36,814 nucleotides of DNA from an uncultured Collinsella sp. (GCA_902465425.1 CABQNA010000003.1:1-36814); one strand, 5' to 3'; shown: positions 7,222-15,156, counted from the first letter of the stretch. Notes: generated from the letters alone by a model not told the origin. Numbers and translations are program-made.

Positions 7222-8322
7222 TTACTCATCCATGAGATAGTAGTGGCCCAGCGCGTCGGCACCCAGGATGGCGTTTGCGACCATCTCGGGCGTCACCTCA
7301 AACGGCATGTTGCACATGGTGTCATCGGGCGCGCAGGCGGCCTCGGCAACAATCATGGCCTGCTCGCGCGTAAGCTCGGCAACGCCAAGTTCCTTCATCG
7401 TGACCGGCAGGCCCAACTCAATGCAGAAGCCCAAGACTTCCTCGAGTTTCTCAGTCGGAGCATCCTCGAGTACCAGCTGGACGATGGTGCCAAAGGCGAC
7501 CTTCTCGCCGTGATACATGCCGTGGCACTCGGGCAGCATCGTCAGGCCATTGTGGATGGCATGAGCAGCAGCAAGGCCCGAGCTCTCAAAGCCAATGCCC
7601 GAAAGCAGCGTATTGGCCTCGATGATATGCTCGACGGCAGGCGTGAGCGCACCCTTCTCCAGCGCGACCTTGGCCTTGACGCCATCGGCCATAAGCGTCT
7701 CGTAGCAGAGCTTGGCGAGCGCCAGGCCGGCCATTCCGCCCTTGCCGCCGGCGCAAGTGCCACCGTCGGCATCATGCGTCGCCTGGGCCTCAAAGTAGGT
7801 TGCGAGCGCATCGCCCATACCGGAAACCGTCAGGCGCACCGGGCTCGCCGCGATAACCGTCGTATCCATCAGGACAATGTTGGGGTTTGCCTTAAGGAAC
7901 AGGTACTTATCGAACTGACCGTCGTCGGTGTAGAGCACCGAAAGTGCCGAGCACGGTGCATCGGTCGAGGCGATGGTGGGGCAAATGATAACCGGGGACT
8001 CCAGGTAATAGGCGACGGCCTTCGCGGTGTCGAGGATCTTGCCGCCACCGACGCCGACGATGATGTCGCAACCGTTGTCGCGAGCGAGCGCAACCAGGCG
8101 ATCAACCTCGCCCTTGGAGCACTCGCCGTTAAAGTCCTCAAACAGCAGCTCGGCCTTAGCCTCGGCAAAGCCGCCCTCGATCTTGGCACCGACGCGCTTC
8201 TTGCCCGAAGGCGTCACGATGACGAGGGCCTTAGCGCCAAGCGGCTCAACATAAGAACCGAGCTTGGCCAGCTCGTCCGGGCCCTGGATGTACTTGCTGG
8301 GGCTATTGAAAATTGCAGCCAT
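7222..8322 (-). CDS. gldA: Glycerol dehydrogenase (copy 2)
   Basis: A 366-residue NAD+-dependent glycerol dehydrogenase of the iron/zinc alcohol dehydrogenase superfamily. It has the N-terminal FNSPSKYIQGPDEL typical of GldA, the nucleotide loop GVGGGKILDTAKAVAYY, the metal-ligand aspartate in MGDALATYFEAQ, and histidines in AAAHAIHNGL and CHGMYHGEKVAFG. The length is normal. I chose the ATG at 8322 because it begins the canonical N-terminus; an extended in-frame start at 8382 would run back through the upstream gene's terminator. The ribosome site is weak. It is flanked by terminators on both sides, so it is probably monocistronic. Of the two paralogues this one looks closer to classical GldA. 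Confidence 0.9.
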   Translation of the reverse strand: MAAIFNSPSKYIQGPDELAKLGSYVEPLGAKALVIVTPSGKKRVGAKIEGGFAEAKAELLFEDFNGECSKGEVDRLVALARDNGCDIIVGVGGGKILDTAKAVAYYLESPVIICPTIASTDAPCSALSVLYTDDGQFDKYLFLKANPNIVLMDTTVIAASPVRLTVSGMGDALATYFEAQATHDADGGTCAGGKGGMAGLALAKLCYETLMADGVKAKVALEKGALTPAVEHIIEANTLLSGIGFESSGLAAAHAIHNGLTMLPECHGMYHGEKVAFGTIVQLVLEDAPTEKLEEVLGFCIELGLPVTMKELGVAELTREQAMIVAEAACAPDDTMCNMPFEVTPEMVANAILGADALGHYYLMDE

Positions 8323-8336
8323 AACTATCCCATTCT

Positions 8337-8379
8337 CTAAAAAAGAAAGGGGCTCCGTACGGATACGTGCGGAGCCCCT
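8337..8379 (-). terminator. Terminator after the iron alcohol dehydrogenase
   Basis: AGGGGCTCCGTAC (8348-8360) pairs with GTGCGGAGCCCCT (8367-8379). Reading on the minus strand, the stem is followed by TTTCTTTTTTA (complement of 8337-8347). It ends the transcript of the gene at 8401-9624 just before the gldA start. Confidence 0.88.
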
Positions 8380-8400
8380 CATTACGATAACAAGAGTCGA

Positions 8401-9624
8401 TTAGAAATCGATGTCGGTGTCGTAGTAGCAGGCCTTGAGGATCTTCTCGAAGTCGGCAGCCTTGGTCTCACGCGGGTTCTCGGGCGTGCAGGCGTCCTGC
8501 TCGGCGTTCGCGGCGATCTCGGGCAGCTTGGCGAGGAACTCCTCCTCGGAGACCATCTGCGGGTTCTCGGCGTCGACCTTCACGCCACCATTCGCGTAAT
8601 CCTTGATGGACTGCGGAATGTTGAGCTGGTCGTTGAGGTCGCGAATCTTCTGGACGAGCGCAGCGATGAGCTCCTCGTTGGTCTCGCCGGGAAGGTGCAG
8701 GATCTCCTTGGCCACGTAAGCGTAACGCTCAGCAGCACGCGGGTCCTTGGAGTTCCACTGGATGACCTTGCCCAGGTACATGGCGTTAGCGGCACCGTGG
8801 ATGATGTGGCCGTTCTCGAAGGCAGCACCGGTCTTGTGAGCCATGGAGTGAACGATGCCGAGCAGGCCCGAGGAGAAGGCGATACCGGCGATGCACTGAG
8901 CCTCGTGCATGTGCTGACGGGCCTCATGGTCGCCAGCATAGGACTTGGGCAGCCACTCGACGATCTCGCGGATGCCGTGCAGAGCGTTGGCGTCGGTGAA
9001 CATAGAGGCGCAGGTGGAAACGTAGGCCTCCATGCAGTGGGTCAGAGCATCCATGCCGGTGTGAGCGCACAGCTTGGCGGGCATGGTGTAGGTGAGCTCG
9101 GGGTCGACGATGGCGACATCAGGGGTGATGTTGAAGTCGGCCAGCGGGTACTTGATGCCCTTAGCGTAGTCGGTAATGACGGAGAACGCGGTGACCTCGG
9201 TAGCGGTGCCGGAGGTAGAGGAGATGGCGCAGAAATGAGCCTTCTGACGCAGCTCGGGGAAGCTGAACGGCTGGATGATGTTATCGAAGGACTCCTCGGG
9301 ATACTCGTAGAAGACCCACATGGCCTTAGCGGCATCGATGGGCGAGCCGCCACCGATGGCGATAATCCAGTCGGGCTCGAACTCGCGCATGGCCTCGGCG
9401 CCCTTCATGACCGTCTCGATGGACGGGTCGGACTCGACGCCCTCGAACAGCTTGACCTCGAAACCGCCTTCCTTAAGGTCGTTCTCGACGTCCTGCAGGA
9501 ACCCGCCGCGGCGCATAGAGCTGCCGCCAGAAACGATGATGGCCTTCTTGCCCTTGAGGTTCTTCACCTCGTGGCGAGCGCCCTCACCAAAGTACAGATC
9601 GCGAGGATTGGTAAAACGTCCCAT
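8401..9624 (-). CDS. Iron-containing alcohol dehydrogenase (AdhE C-terminal-like, stand-alone)
   Basis: A 407-residue NAD(P)H-dependent alcohol dehydrogenase. It resembles the C-terminal domain of the bifunctional AdhE rather than glycerol dehydrogenase. Visible signatures are IAIGGGSPIDAAKAMWV, STSGTATEVTAFSVITD, the metal-site aspartate and histidine in GMDALTHCMEAYVS, and LGIVHSMAHKTGAAF with a later HIIHGAANA. The likely role is reduction of aldehydes to alcohols in fermentation, regenerating NAD+. No acetaldehyde dehydrogenase domain is attached. The ATG at 9624 is preceded by AGGAGGCACAGT. A 9-bp inverted repeat at 9665-9691 in its upstream region could be an operator. Substrate (ethanol, butanol, propanediol) cannot be told. 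Confidence 0.88.
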   Translation of the reverse strand: MGRFTNPRDLYFGEGARHEVKNLKGKKAIIVSGGSSMRRGGFLQDVENDLKEGGFEVKLFEGVESDPSIETVMKGAEAMREFEPDWIIAIGGGSPIDAAKAMWVFYEYPEESFDNIIQPFSFPELRQKAHFCAISSTSGTATEVTAFSVITDYAKGIKYPLADFNITPDVAIVDPELTYTMPAKLCAHTGMDALTHCMEAYVSTCASMFTDANALHGIREIVEWLPKSYAGDHEARQHMHEAQCIAGIAFSSGLLGIVHSMAHKTGAAFENGHIIHGAANAMYLGKVIQWNSKDPRAAERYAYVAKEILHLPGETNEELIAALVQKIRDLNDQLNIPQSIKDYANGGVKVDAENPQMVSEEEFLAKLPEIAANAEQDACTPENPRETKAADFEKILKACYYDTDIDF

Positions 9625-10124
9625 ACTGTGCCTCCTAAACAAGCCCCTCTTAGACTTGCGTATATAACGGAGCACCCAATTGGCTCCGTTAGGACCGGTT
9701 TGCGCGTTGCCGGCGATGACAATGCGCGATGTCTAAACGTCTCAACGCTCAGACAAACACTATTTTACCGTTCTGGTTGGTCAGTTATTCACCTAAAGCC
9801 GCCAATGATGAAACGTTTTTTCTATCCCTGAAGACCCTTGTGCGGCATTCATACTCCCAAGCTGGGCAAACGTTTTATCAAGGTTGACTACATATCCTGG
9901 GCAGGACTGTGCCCCTCCAAAATATGCACCGTTCGCCGCCAAAAATCGACCGTTTGCGGCACCGTGATACCACTCGGTCGTCCAAGGTGCCGACATTTGT
10001 GCGACATCCGTCTTCGTGGTGCAAAGGTGCAAGTCCAAGTGCGGCACCCCCGGTGTGCCACATGCGGGTAAACTAGAACCTTATATAGAAACATTTGAAC
10101 CCTAACCGCAGCAAAGGAGGCTCC
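9625..10124. other. Divergent intergenic region between the dehydrogenase and the helical-repeat gene pair
   Basis: No gene is supported here. It holds an inverted repeat at 9665-9691 (TAACGGAGC with its exact complement, 9-nt loop), adjacent to a TATATA stretch, about 40-65 bp upstream of the dehydrogenase start. Two copies of the palindrome AAACGTTT lie at 9811-9818 and 9868-9875; this core is common in LacI/CcpA-type operators. Towards the right end an A/T-rich TAAACTAGAACCTTATATAG precedes the AAAGGAGG ribosome site of the gene at 10125. No convincing -35/-10 pair could be assigned. Confidence 0.5.
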
Positions 10125-11201
10125 ATGGCATTCGATCCCATTCAAGAGGATTGCCATCGCCTCGTTCTTGAGGCCTTGCGCCGCGACAATATCCCGCTCA
10201 CCGACGCTGCCGCCGTAGAGCGTCTGATGGAACAATTCACCCGCAACCCCGCACCGCTCATCGTGCACGACCGCGACCGCGCCGGGCACCTCATTGCCAA
10301 GGTGGTCGAGGCTGTCGACTACCGCATTCCCTTTATCCCTGACGATACCCAGGCAGAGCAAGAAGAGGCAGCTGCCGAGAACATGCTTCGCGAGGCAGCC
10401 GCGCTCGACCCGGCCAACTGGGATGCCCAACGCATGCTGACGGCGCTCACCGCCGAATCCAACGAGGAATACGTGCAGTATCTGGTGTCCAAGTGCGACG
10501 AGGTGGAGCACGACCTGGCACTCAAGATCGCCTCGGCGCAGGACCCCTACGAGCGCGAGGCCGCTGGCGATCTTATGCGCCGCCCCTACCTGCGCTGGCT
10601 TGCCGCCCTTGCGTCACGTGCCCTCATTAGCGGCCGCTATCGCATGTCGCTCGAAGCCGCAAACCGCAGCCTCGACTTTGCCCCCAACGATCCTGCCGGC
10701 GTCCGCCACACCGCGATGCTCGCCATGGCAAAGCTCGAATACCCCGCCGAGGAGCTCAAGCGCTTTCGCTCCGCTCACTCCGTGCCGTACCTCGCGAATA
10801 CCCCGCTGCGCCGCCGCCCCAAAGATGCGGAGCGTGACTTGGACCCGTGGACGCTCATCGCGCTGATGAGCGCTGCCTGGCGCGAGCTGGACTACGAGGG
10901 TGCCGAACACTACCTGCGTATCCTTGTGCGTTCGTGCCCGCACGCAGCCGAGGCGCTCTACTTCCAAACCGAGTTTCCCGATGGCGTCTATGCCCGCGTC
11001 AACGTGGGTGTGGGCTCCACCGACGAACTTGTCCTTGCGCTGTCCGAGGCGACGCCGGTACTGCAGGAGGGTCTGGGCGCCCCCGACAACGCCAGCTTTG
11101 CCGCCTGGGTCGCCACCAACGATATCGTGCGTTCCCAAATCGATGAGCGCATACTGCGGGCGGCCGAGCAGGGTTTGCCGTTTAAGGGAGGAGACCTCTA
11201 A
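10125..11201 (+). CDS. Hypothetical helical-repeat (TPR-like) protein, first of a pair
   Basis: A 358-residue protein without signal peptide or obvious membrane segment. It is rich in alanine and leucine and predicted helical. The stretch SGRYRMSLEAANRSLDFAPNDPAG near the middle reads like a tetratricopeptide repeat, as does AAWRELDYEGAEHYLRILV. I do not recognise a catalytic motif. The ATG at 10125 follows AAAGGAGG; an upstream in-frame ATG at 10095 lacks one. Its stop overlaps the start of the next gene by one base (TAATG), so the two are translationally coupled. Both carry similar repeat segments and appear to be diverged tandem paralogues. Probable role: protein-protein interaction; function unknown. 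Confidence 0.8.
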   Translation: MAFDPIQEDCHRLVLEALRRDNIPLTDAAAVERLMEQFTRNPAPLIVHDRDRAGHLIAKVVEAVDYRIPFIPDDTQAEQEEAAAENMLREAAALDPANWDAQRMLTALTAESNEEYVQYLVSKCDEVEHDLALKIASAQDPYEREAAGDLMRRPYLRWLAALASRALISGRYRMSLEAANRSLDFAPNDPAGVRHTAMLAMAKLEYPAEELKRFRSAHSVPYLANTPLRRRPKDAERDLDPWTLIALMSAAWRELDYEGAEHYLRILVRSCPHAAEALYFQTEFPDGVYARVNVGVGSTDELVLALSEATPVLQEGLGAPDNASFAAWVATNDIVRSQIDERILRAAEQGLPFKGGDL

Positions 11202-12244
11202 TGGATCCGAGCGTCTACATCCCCGCCTACCTGGAGCGCGCCTACGTTGCGTCGCACCCCGAACTCACCGATGCAGCACGCGAGCTTGTCCATAACGACG
11301 TGAGCGTCAACCCTCATAAGTATGCGCAGACCGAGCATGCCCAGGCACTGCTGTCCTATGCCGGTGTTCATCGCCACCTGCTCGACGAGCTCCATCGCAT
11401 CGAGGACATGGGCAGCGACGAGGAGTTTGAGCAGACGCGCAATCACCTGTTCGACGACATGCGCGATGAGCTGCTCAAGATCGTCCGCATCGATGCGCAT
11501 GTCCTCGATGCCCAGCTGCTCGCCATCATTTTGGCGGACACGCCCGTCGACGCCTGCCTGGGCGATCTGATGAAGCTCGAGGCGACCACGGCCGATTACC
11601 TGCAGCAAAGCGTGCCCGGGTTCGACATGGAAGCCCCGCACTACTGGGCCAATAATGTTTTGGCCGATGGTGTCACCGCAGCAGACCTTACCGTGAGCGA
11701 GCCGGCTCTTATCGGGTGGCTCCACACGCTCGAGGCCATCTCGCAGCTGTGCATGGCGAGCGCTCGCTACCGTGCTGCCGCCAACTACGCCCGCCGCGTC
11801 CTTAAGGCGGAAGGCTATCCCACCCGAGCTGCAGGCACCGTGCTACTCGCCCTCGCTCGCCTAGAAGACGAGGACGGCTTTTTTGCCCTGGCCCACCAGC
11901 TCGAGGAGCAGATGGGGGCCGATACCCTCGAGAACTCCCCCTGGTACCTGCTCGCCCGCACGATCTTGCTGTTCAAAACGAACAAGATGCGCCCGGCGAC
12001 ACGCGCGCTGCGTGAGTTTGCCAACCGCTGCGAGGGCGGCGCGTTCTTTTTGCTGAACCCCATGTATCAGACGCCGTACCTTCCCTGCCGGCCCGAACCG
12101 CACGACCCCTGGGACCTTTCGCATCAGGCAGTTTGGGAGGCCGACGGCATCATCTCGGATACTCCCGACTTTGCCCTCTGGGCCAGCGCTTGCGAAGACG
12201 TATCGCAGCTTGCCCAGGAATTTGCGCGCCGCTACGGCTTTTAA
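11201..12244 (+). CDS. Hypothetical helical-repeat (TPR-like) protein, second of a pair
   Basis: A 347-residue soluble protein, start codon overlapping the preceding stop (TAATG) behind GGGAGGAG. The middle segment SARYRAAANYARRVLKAEGYP aligns with the repeat of the upstream protein (GRYRMSLEAANRSLDFAPNDP). The next helix pair, TVLLALARLEDEDGFFALAHQLEEQ, continues the repeat. The C-terminal part ends with a DPWDLSHQAVWEADG region comparable in place to DLDPWTLIALMSAAW in its partner. No catalytic motif is seen. The MurT-GatD gene follows 45 bp downstream on the same strand, so the three may be co-transcribed; whether that is functional is unknown. Confidence 0.8.
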   Translation: MDPSVYIPAYLERAYVASHPELTDAARELVHNDVSVNPHKYAQTEHAQALLSYAGVHRHLLDELHRIEDMGSDEEFEQTRNHLFDDMRDELLKIVRIDAHVLDAQLLAIILADTPVDACLGDLMKLEATTADYLQQSVPGFDMEAPHYWANNVLADGVTAADLTVSEPALIGWLHTLEAISQLCMASARYRAAANYARRVLKAEGYPTRAAGTVLLALARLEDEDGFFALAHQLEEQMGADTLENSPWYLLARTILLFKTNKMRPATRALREFANRCEGGAFFLLNPMYQTPYLPCRPEPHDPWDLSHQAVWEADGIISDTPDFALWASACEDVSQLAQEFARRYGF

Positions 12245-12289
12245 CGGCACAAACGTCACGACCATGTCATTCACGTTAGGAACGGCTTC

Positions 12290-14467
12290 ATGAACTTCCG
12301 CTCTTCTCTCGCCTGCACCTCGAGCGATATCGCCCGCTGGGGGCTGCGCTCCGTCCTTAAGCGCCAGGGCGGCGTACTCCCCGGCCGCATCGCCATGAAA
12401 ATCGACCCCGAGCTGTTAAGCGACCTCGCGGGCCTTGTCGACCGCAGCGTGGTGATCACCGGCACCAACGGCAAGACCACCACCTCCAATCTCATTGCCG
12501 ACGCCGTTGCCGCCAGCGGTGCCACCGTGGTATGCAACCGTGCCGGAAACAACATGGAGCCGGGCGTGGTTGGTGCCCTGCTCGAGGCGCGTGGCAACCT
12601 TAAGCGAACCGCCAGCAGCAAGCGCGTAGGCGTCTTTGAGTGCGACGAGCTCTACACGGTGCGCGTCCTGCCCAAGCTCAAGCCGACGCACTTTGTGCTG
12701 CTCAACCTGTTCCGCGACCAGCTGGACCGCTACGGTGAGATCGACCACACCCAGGATGTCATCGCCCACGCGCTGGAGCTTTCGCCGACAACGACGCTCA
12801 TCTACAACGCCGACGACCCGCTGTGTGCCGCGATCGCCGCGCGCGTTCCCAATGCAAGCATCGCCTTTGGCATCGACGGTGCTACGGGCACCGAGTCCGA
12901 TCGCATTAGCGACTCGCGTTTTTGCTCGCAGTGCAACGCGCCGCTGGAGTACGACTATGTGCAGTACGGACAGCTCGGCGCATACCATTGCCCCTCGTGC
13001 GGCTGGGCACGCCCCGCACTGGTCCGCCGTGTGACGGGCGTGGAGCTTGGCTGCGACGGCTACGGCTTTGACCTGGTCTTTGGATCTGCGCCCGACGCGG
13101 CTGCCGCACACATCGCCACACGCTACAACGGCCTGTACATGGTCTACAACGTTGCCGCCGCCTTCTTTGCCGCACATGAGTTAGGCGTGGATACGGCGCA
13201 CCTGCAGCCCACGCTCGATGCCTACGTCCCCGCCGGCGGACGCATGGGCCGCTGGGATATCGCCGGCCGCACCGTCGAGGCCAACCTGGCCAAGAATCCC
13301 GTAGGCTTCGATCGACAAATCCAGTCCATCAAGACGGCAGGCGGCAGACTCTGCGCTTTCTTCCTCAACGACAACGATGCCGACGGCCACGATGTATCGT
13401 GGATCTACGACGTCGACTTCGAGCGCATCGCCGACACACCGGGTCTTGTCGCCTTTGCCGGAGGCACGCGTGCGCACGACATGCAGGTACGCCTCAAGTA
13501 CGCCGGCATCGATGCCGCGATTATCTCGGACGTCGCGCAGGCAATTGGCGCCGTTGCGGATGAAGCCGCAGGCGACACTTTCTATGCCGTCGCCAACTAC
13601 ACGGCCTTCCCGCCGCTGGTCAAGGAACTCGACGGACTGAAGGGCGCCACCGCCGACGCTGTTGCCGGGCGCGCCGTAGCCCGTGCCGACGGCAGCGCTC
13701 TTCCTGTCGGCATCGCGCCAGTCGAGCTTTCGCGCCCGCTGCGCATCGTCTACCTGTATCCCGATGCCCTTAACCTCTACGGCGACGGCGGCAACGTCAT
13801 CGCCCTCGAGCGCCGCTGCGCCTGGCGTGGCATTCCCGTGCGCGTGGACGAGGTCCGTATGGGCGAATCACTCGATCTCACCGATGCCGATATCGTCATG
13901 ATGGGTGGCGGCTCCGACCGCGACCAGCTAGCCGTGGCACACGAGCTGCTCGCCCAAAAAGACAAGGTCGCGACCTATGTTGAGGATGGCGGCTCGCTGC
14001 TTGCCATCTGTGGCAGCTATCAGCTGCTCGGCCGTTCGTACTATATGGGCGAAGATCGCATCGAGGGCCTGGGCGTCATTGCCGCCGAAACCGTACGCGG
14101 CTCCGACCGCCTGATCGGCAACGTTGCCGTCAAGACCGAGCTGTCACCCGAGCCCTTTGTGGGATTCGAGAACCATGGAGGTCGCACGCTTTTGGACGCT
14201 GAGGCCACGCCGCTCGGAACGTCCGTCGTCACGGGCACCGGCAACAACGGCGACGATGGCTTTGAGGGCCTGATCTACAAGGGCGTCATCGGCACGTACC
14301 TGCATGGCCCGGCGCTGCCCAAGAACCCCGAGCTCGCCGACTGGCTGATCGCCCATGCCCTCGAGCGCCGTGACGATGCACAGGCCGCCGCCCTGCTGCC
14401 GCTCAAGCCCCTCGACGACACCTACGAGCACGCCGCCCACGACGCAGCCATGAAGCTCCTCCCCTAG
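12290..14467 (+). CDS. MurT-GatD fusion: lipid II isoglutaminyl synthase in a single polypeptide
   Basis: A 725-residue fusion of two normally separate subunits that amidate the alpha-carboxyl of D-glutamate in lipid II, at the cytoplasmic membrane face. Residues about 35-430 are MurT: Mur-ligase ATP loop GTNGKTTT (58-65), the NNMEPGVVGALLEARG region, a zinc ribbon (Cys212, Cys215, Cys234, Cys237) and the C-terminal DUF1727-type string HDVSWIYDVDFE. After a roughly 50-residue linker, residues about 485-700 are GatD, a class I glutamine amidotransferase: nucleophile Cys574 in AICGSYQLLG and catalytic His672 in GTYLHGP. The ATG at 12290 follows TTAGGAACGG. No frameshift separates the halves. 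The last ~25 residues are an alanine-rich tail. Confidence 0.93.
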   Translation: MNFRSSLACTSSDIARWGLRSVLKRQGGVLPGRIAMKIDPELLSDLAGLVDRSVVITGTNGKTTTSNLIADAVAASGATVVCNRAGNNMEPGVVGALLEARGNLKRTASSKRVGVFECDELYTVRVLPKLKPTHFVLLNLFRDQLDRYGEIDHTQDVIAHALELSPTTTLIYNADDPLCAAIAARVPNASIAFGIDGATGTESDRISDSRFCSQCNAPLEYDYVQYGQLGAYHCPSCGWARPALVRRVTGVELGCDGYGFDLVFGSAPDAAAAHIATRYNGLYMVYNVAAAFFAAHELGVDTAHLQPTLDAYVPAGGRMGRWDIAGRTVEANLAKNPVGFDRQIQSIKTAGGRLCAFFLNDNDADGHDVSWIYDVDFERIADTPGLVAFAGGTRAHDMQVRLKYAGIDAAIISDVAQAIGAVADEAAGDTFYAVANYTAFPPLVKELDGLKGATADAVAGRAVARADGSALPVGIAPVELSRPLRIVYLYPDALNLYGDGGNVIALERRCAWRGIPVRVDEVRMGESLDLTDADIVMMGGGSDRDQLAVAHELLAQKDKVATYVEDGGSLLAICGSYQLLGRSYYMGEDRIEGLGVIAAETVRGSDRLIGNVAVKTELSPEPFVGFENHGGRTLLDAEATPLGTSVVTGTGNNGDDGFEGLIYKGVIGTYLHGPALPKNPELADWLIAHALERRDDAQAAALLPLKPLDDTYEHAAHDAAMKLLP

Positions 14468-14473
14468 CACCCC

Positions 14474-14512
14474 ACCACCACAAAGGGGACAGGCACCTTT
14501 GTGGTGGTTTTT
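14474..14512 (+). terminator. Terminator after murT-gatD
   Basis: ACCACCACAAAGG (14474-14486) pairs perfectly with CCTTTGTGGTGGT (14496-14508), loop GGACAGGCA, followed by TTTTT. It starts 6 bp after the stop codon. The inner string AAAGGGGACAGG recalls the hairpin at 7140-7168. Confidence 0.9.
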
Positions 14513-14529
14513 CAGTTTGCCAACGATAT

Positions 14530-14557
14530 GTGAACGGCTAAAAAAGTCTGCTATACT
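14530..14557 (+). promoter_or_regulatory. Promoter of tRNA-Glu
   Basis: GTGAAC (14530-14535) and TATACT (14552-14557) are 16 bp apart; the tRNA 5' end lies 11 bp after the -10. Confidence 0.6.
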
Positions 14558-14567
14558 CTTTCCCGCT

Positions 14568-14644
14568 GTCCCCATCGTCTAGCGGCCAAGGACGCCACCC
14601 TTTCAAGGTGGATATCGCGGGTTCGAATCCCGCTGGGGGCACCA
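14568..14644 (+). tRNA. tRNA-Glu (anticodon TTC), CCA encoded
   Basis: The acceptor strand GTCCCCA pairs with TGGGGGC (one G-U), the anticodon stem CCACC/GGTGG encloses CTTTCAA with anticodon TTC, and the T-arm is GCGGGTTCGAATCCCGC. The discriminator A at 14641 is followed by an encoded CCA. A copy of its 3' end recurs 189 bp downstream. Confidence 0.95.
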
Positions 14645-14727
14645 CAGAATCTGAGAAGCCCGTTATCAATTCGGTAGCGGGCTTTTTGCTACCGATATGC
14701 TGGGATTCGAACCCGACAGGGTGCGGA
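14627..14727 (+). repeat. Direct repeat copy 1: tRNA-Glu 3' end, terminator and inverted T-arm
   Basis: This 101-bp segment recurs at 14816-14916 with one mismatch (14701/14890). It contains the last 18 nt of tRNA-Glu including CCA. Next comes a terminator, AGCCCG...CGGGCT followed by TTTTT (14657-14687). Last is GGGATTCGAACCC (14702-14714), the reverse complement of the tRNA's own T-arm core. Confidence 0.95.
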
Positions 14728-14815
14728 ACTGAGAAAACGCGCAAGCGTTTTCCAGCGCAGCACGCAAGGAGCGAAGCGACGCAGCGAATGCGGGCGGCGC
14801 CAGCCGCACGCGGAC
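14728..14815. repeat. Spacer of small hairpins between the tRNA-Glu 3'-end copies
   Basis: The 88-bp spacer holds a perfect hairpin GAAAACGC-GCAA-GCGTTTTC (GNRA-type loop, 14733-14752), then GGAGCGAAGCGAC-type strings and a GCGGC-GCCA-GCCGC hairpin. A near-identical first hairpin (AAACGCGTAAGCGTTT) lies in the same relative place downstream of ssrA (about 33865-33885). Confidence 0.8.
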
Positions 14816-14916
14816 ATCCCGCTGGGGGCACCACAGAATCTGAGAAGCCCGTTATCAATTCGGTAGCGGGCTTTTTGCTACCGATATGCCGGGATTCGAA
14901 CCCGACAGGGTGCGGA
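14816..14916 (+). repeat. Direct repeat copy 2 of the tRNA-Glu 3' end, terminator and inverted T-arm
   Basis: Second copy of the 14627-14727 unit, offset 189 bp. It begins within the T-arm 3' half (ATCCCGCTGGGGGCACCA), so it is not a second tRNA. Its terminator is at 14846-14876. Confidence 0.95.
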
Positions 14917-14939
14917 TCCCGGCATCATCGCAAGGCCTG

Positions 14940-15156
14940 TGGCCAAAAAATGGCAAATATGAGTACTGTTACCATTTTAATTACAGCGATTTCATGCCAT
15001 CAGAAGGCGATTTAGCCGTCAGGCATCCTACAGCGGAAAAATTGCAGACGTTTATCGGCTAAGCACTTGGACATATGTTGCGTAACACTACATATTTTGT
15101 AAATAAATAATGTTACAGGACTTGTGACAGTACTCATATTTGACGTTTTTTGCCCA
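14940..15156. mobile_element. MITE-like element with 33-bp inverted terminal repeats
   Basis: Positions 14940-14972 and 15124-15156 are inverted repeats matching at 29 of 33 positions, sharing CAAATATGAGTACTGT. The interior of about 150 bp is A/T-rich and has no credible gene. A further inner inverted repeat (GTAACACTA...ATGTTAC) is present. The right end carries an outward promoter-like pair, TTGACG (15140-15145) and TTTATA (15163-15168) with 17-bp spacing. No target-site duplication is obvious. It could instead be a paired regulatory site around AGTACT. Confidence 0.6.

Noticed and set aside
14816..14833. Second tRNA-Glu gene
   Set aside because: Only the last 18 nt are present; no acceptor 5' strand, D-arm or anticodon arm precedes it.
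14608..15015. 135-codon frame overlapping tRNA-Glu and its repeats
   Set aside because: Its peptide (DSNPTGCG-type strings) is translation of T-arm sequence; it starts inside the tRNA and is duplicated only because the DNA is.
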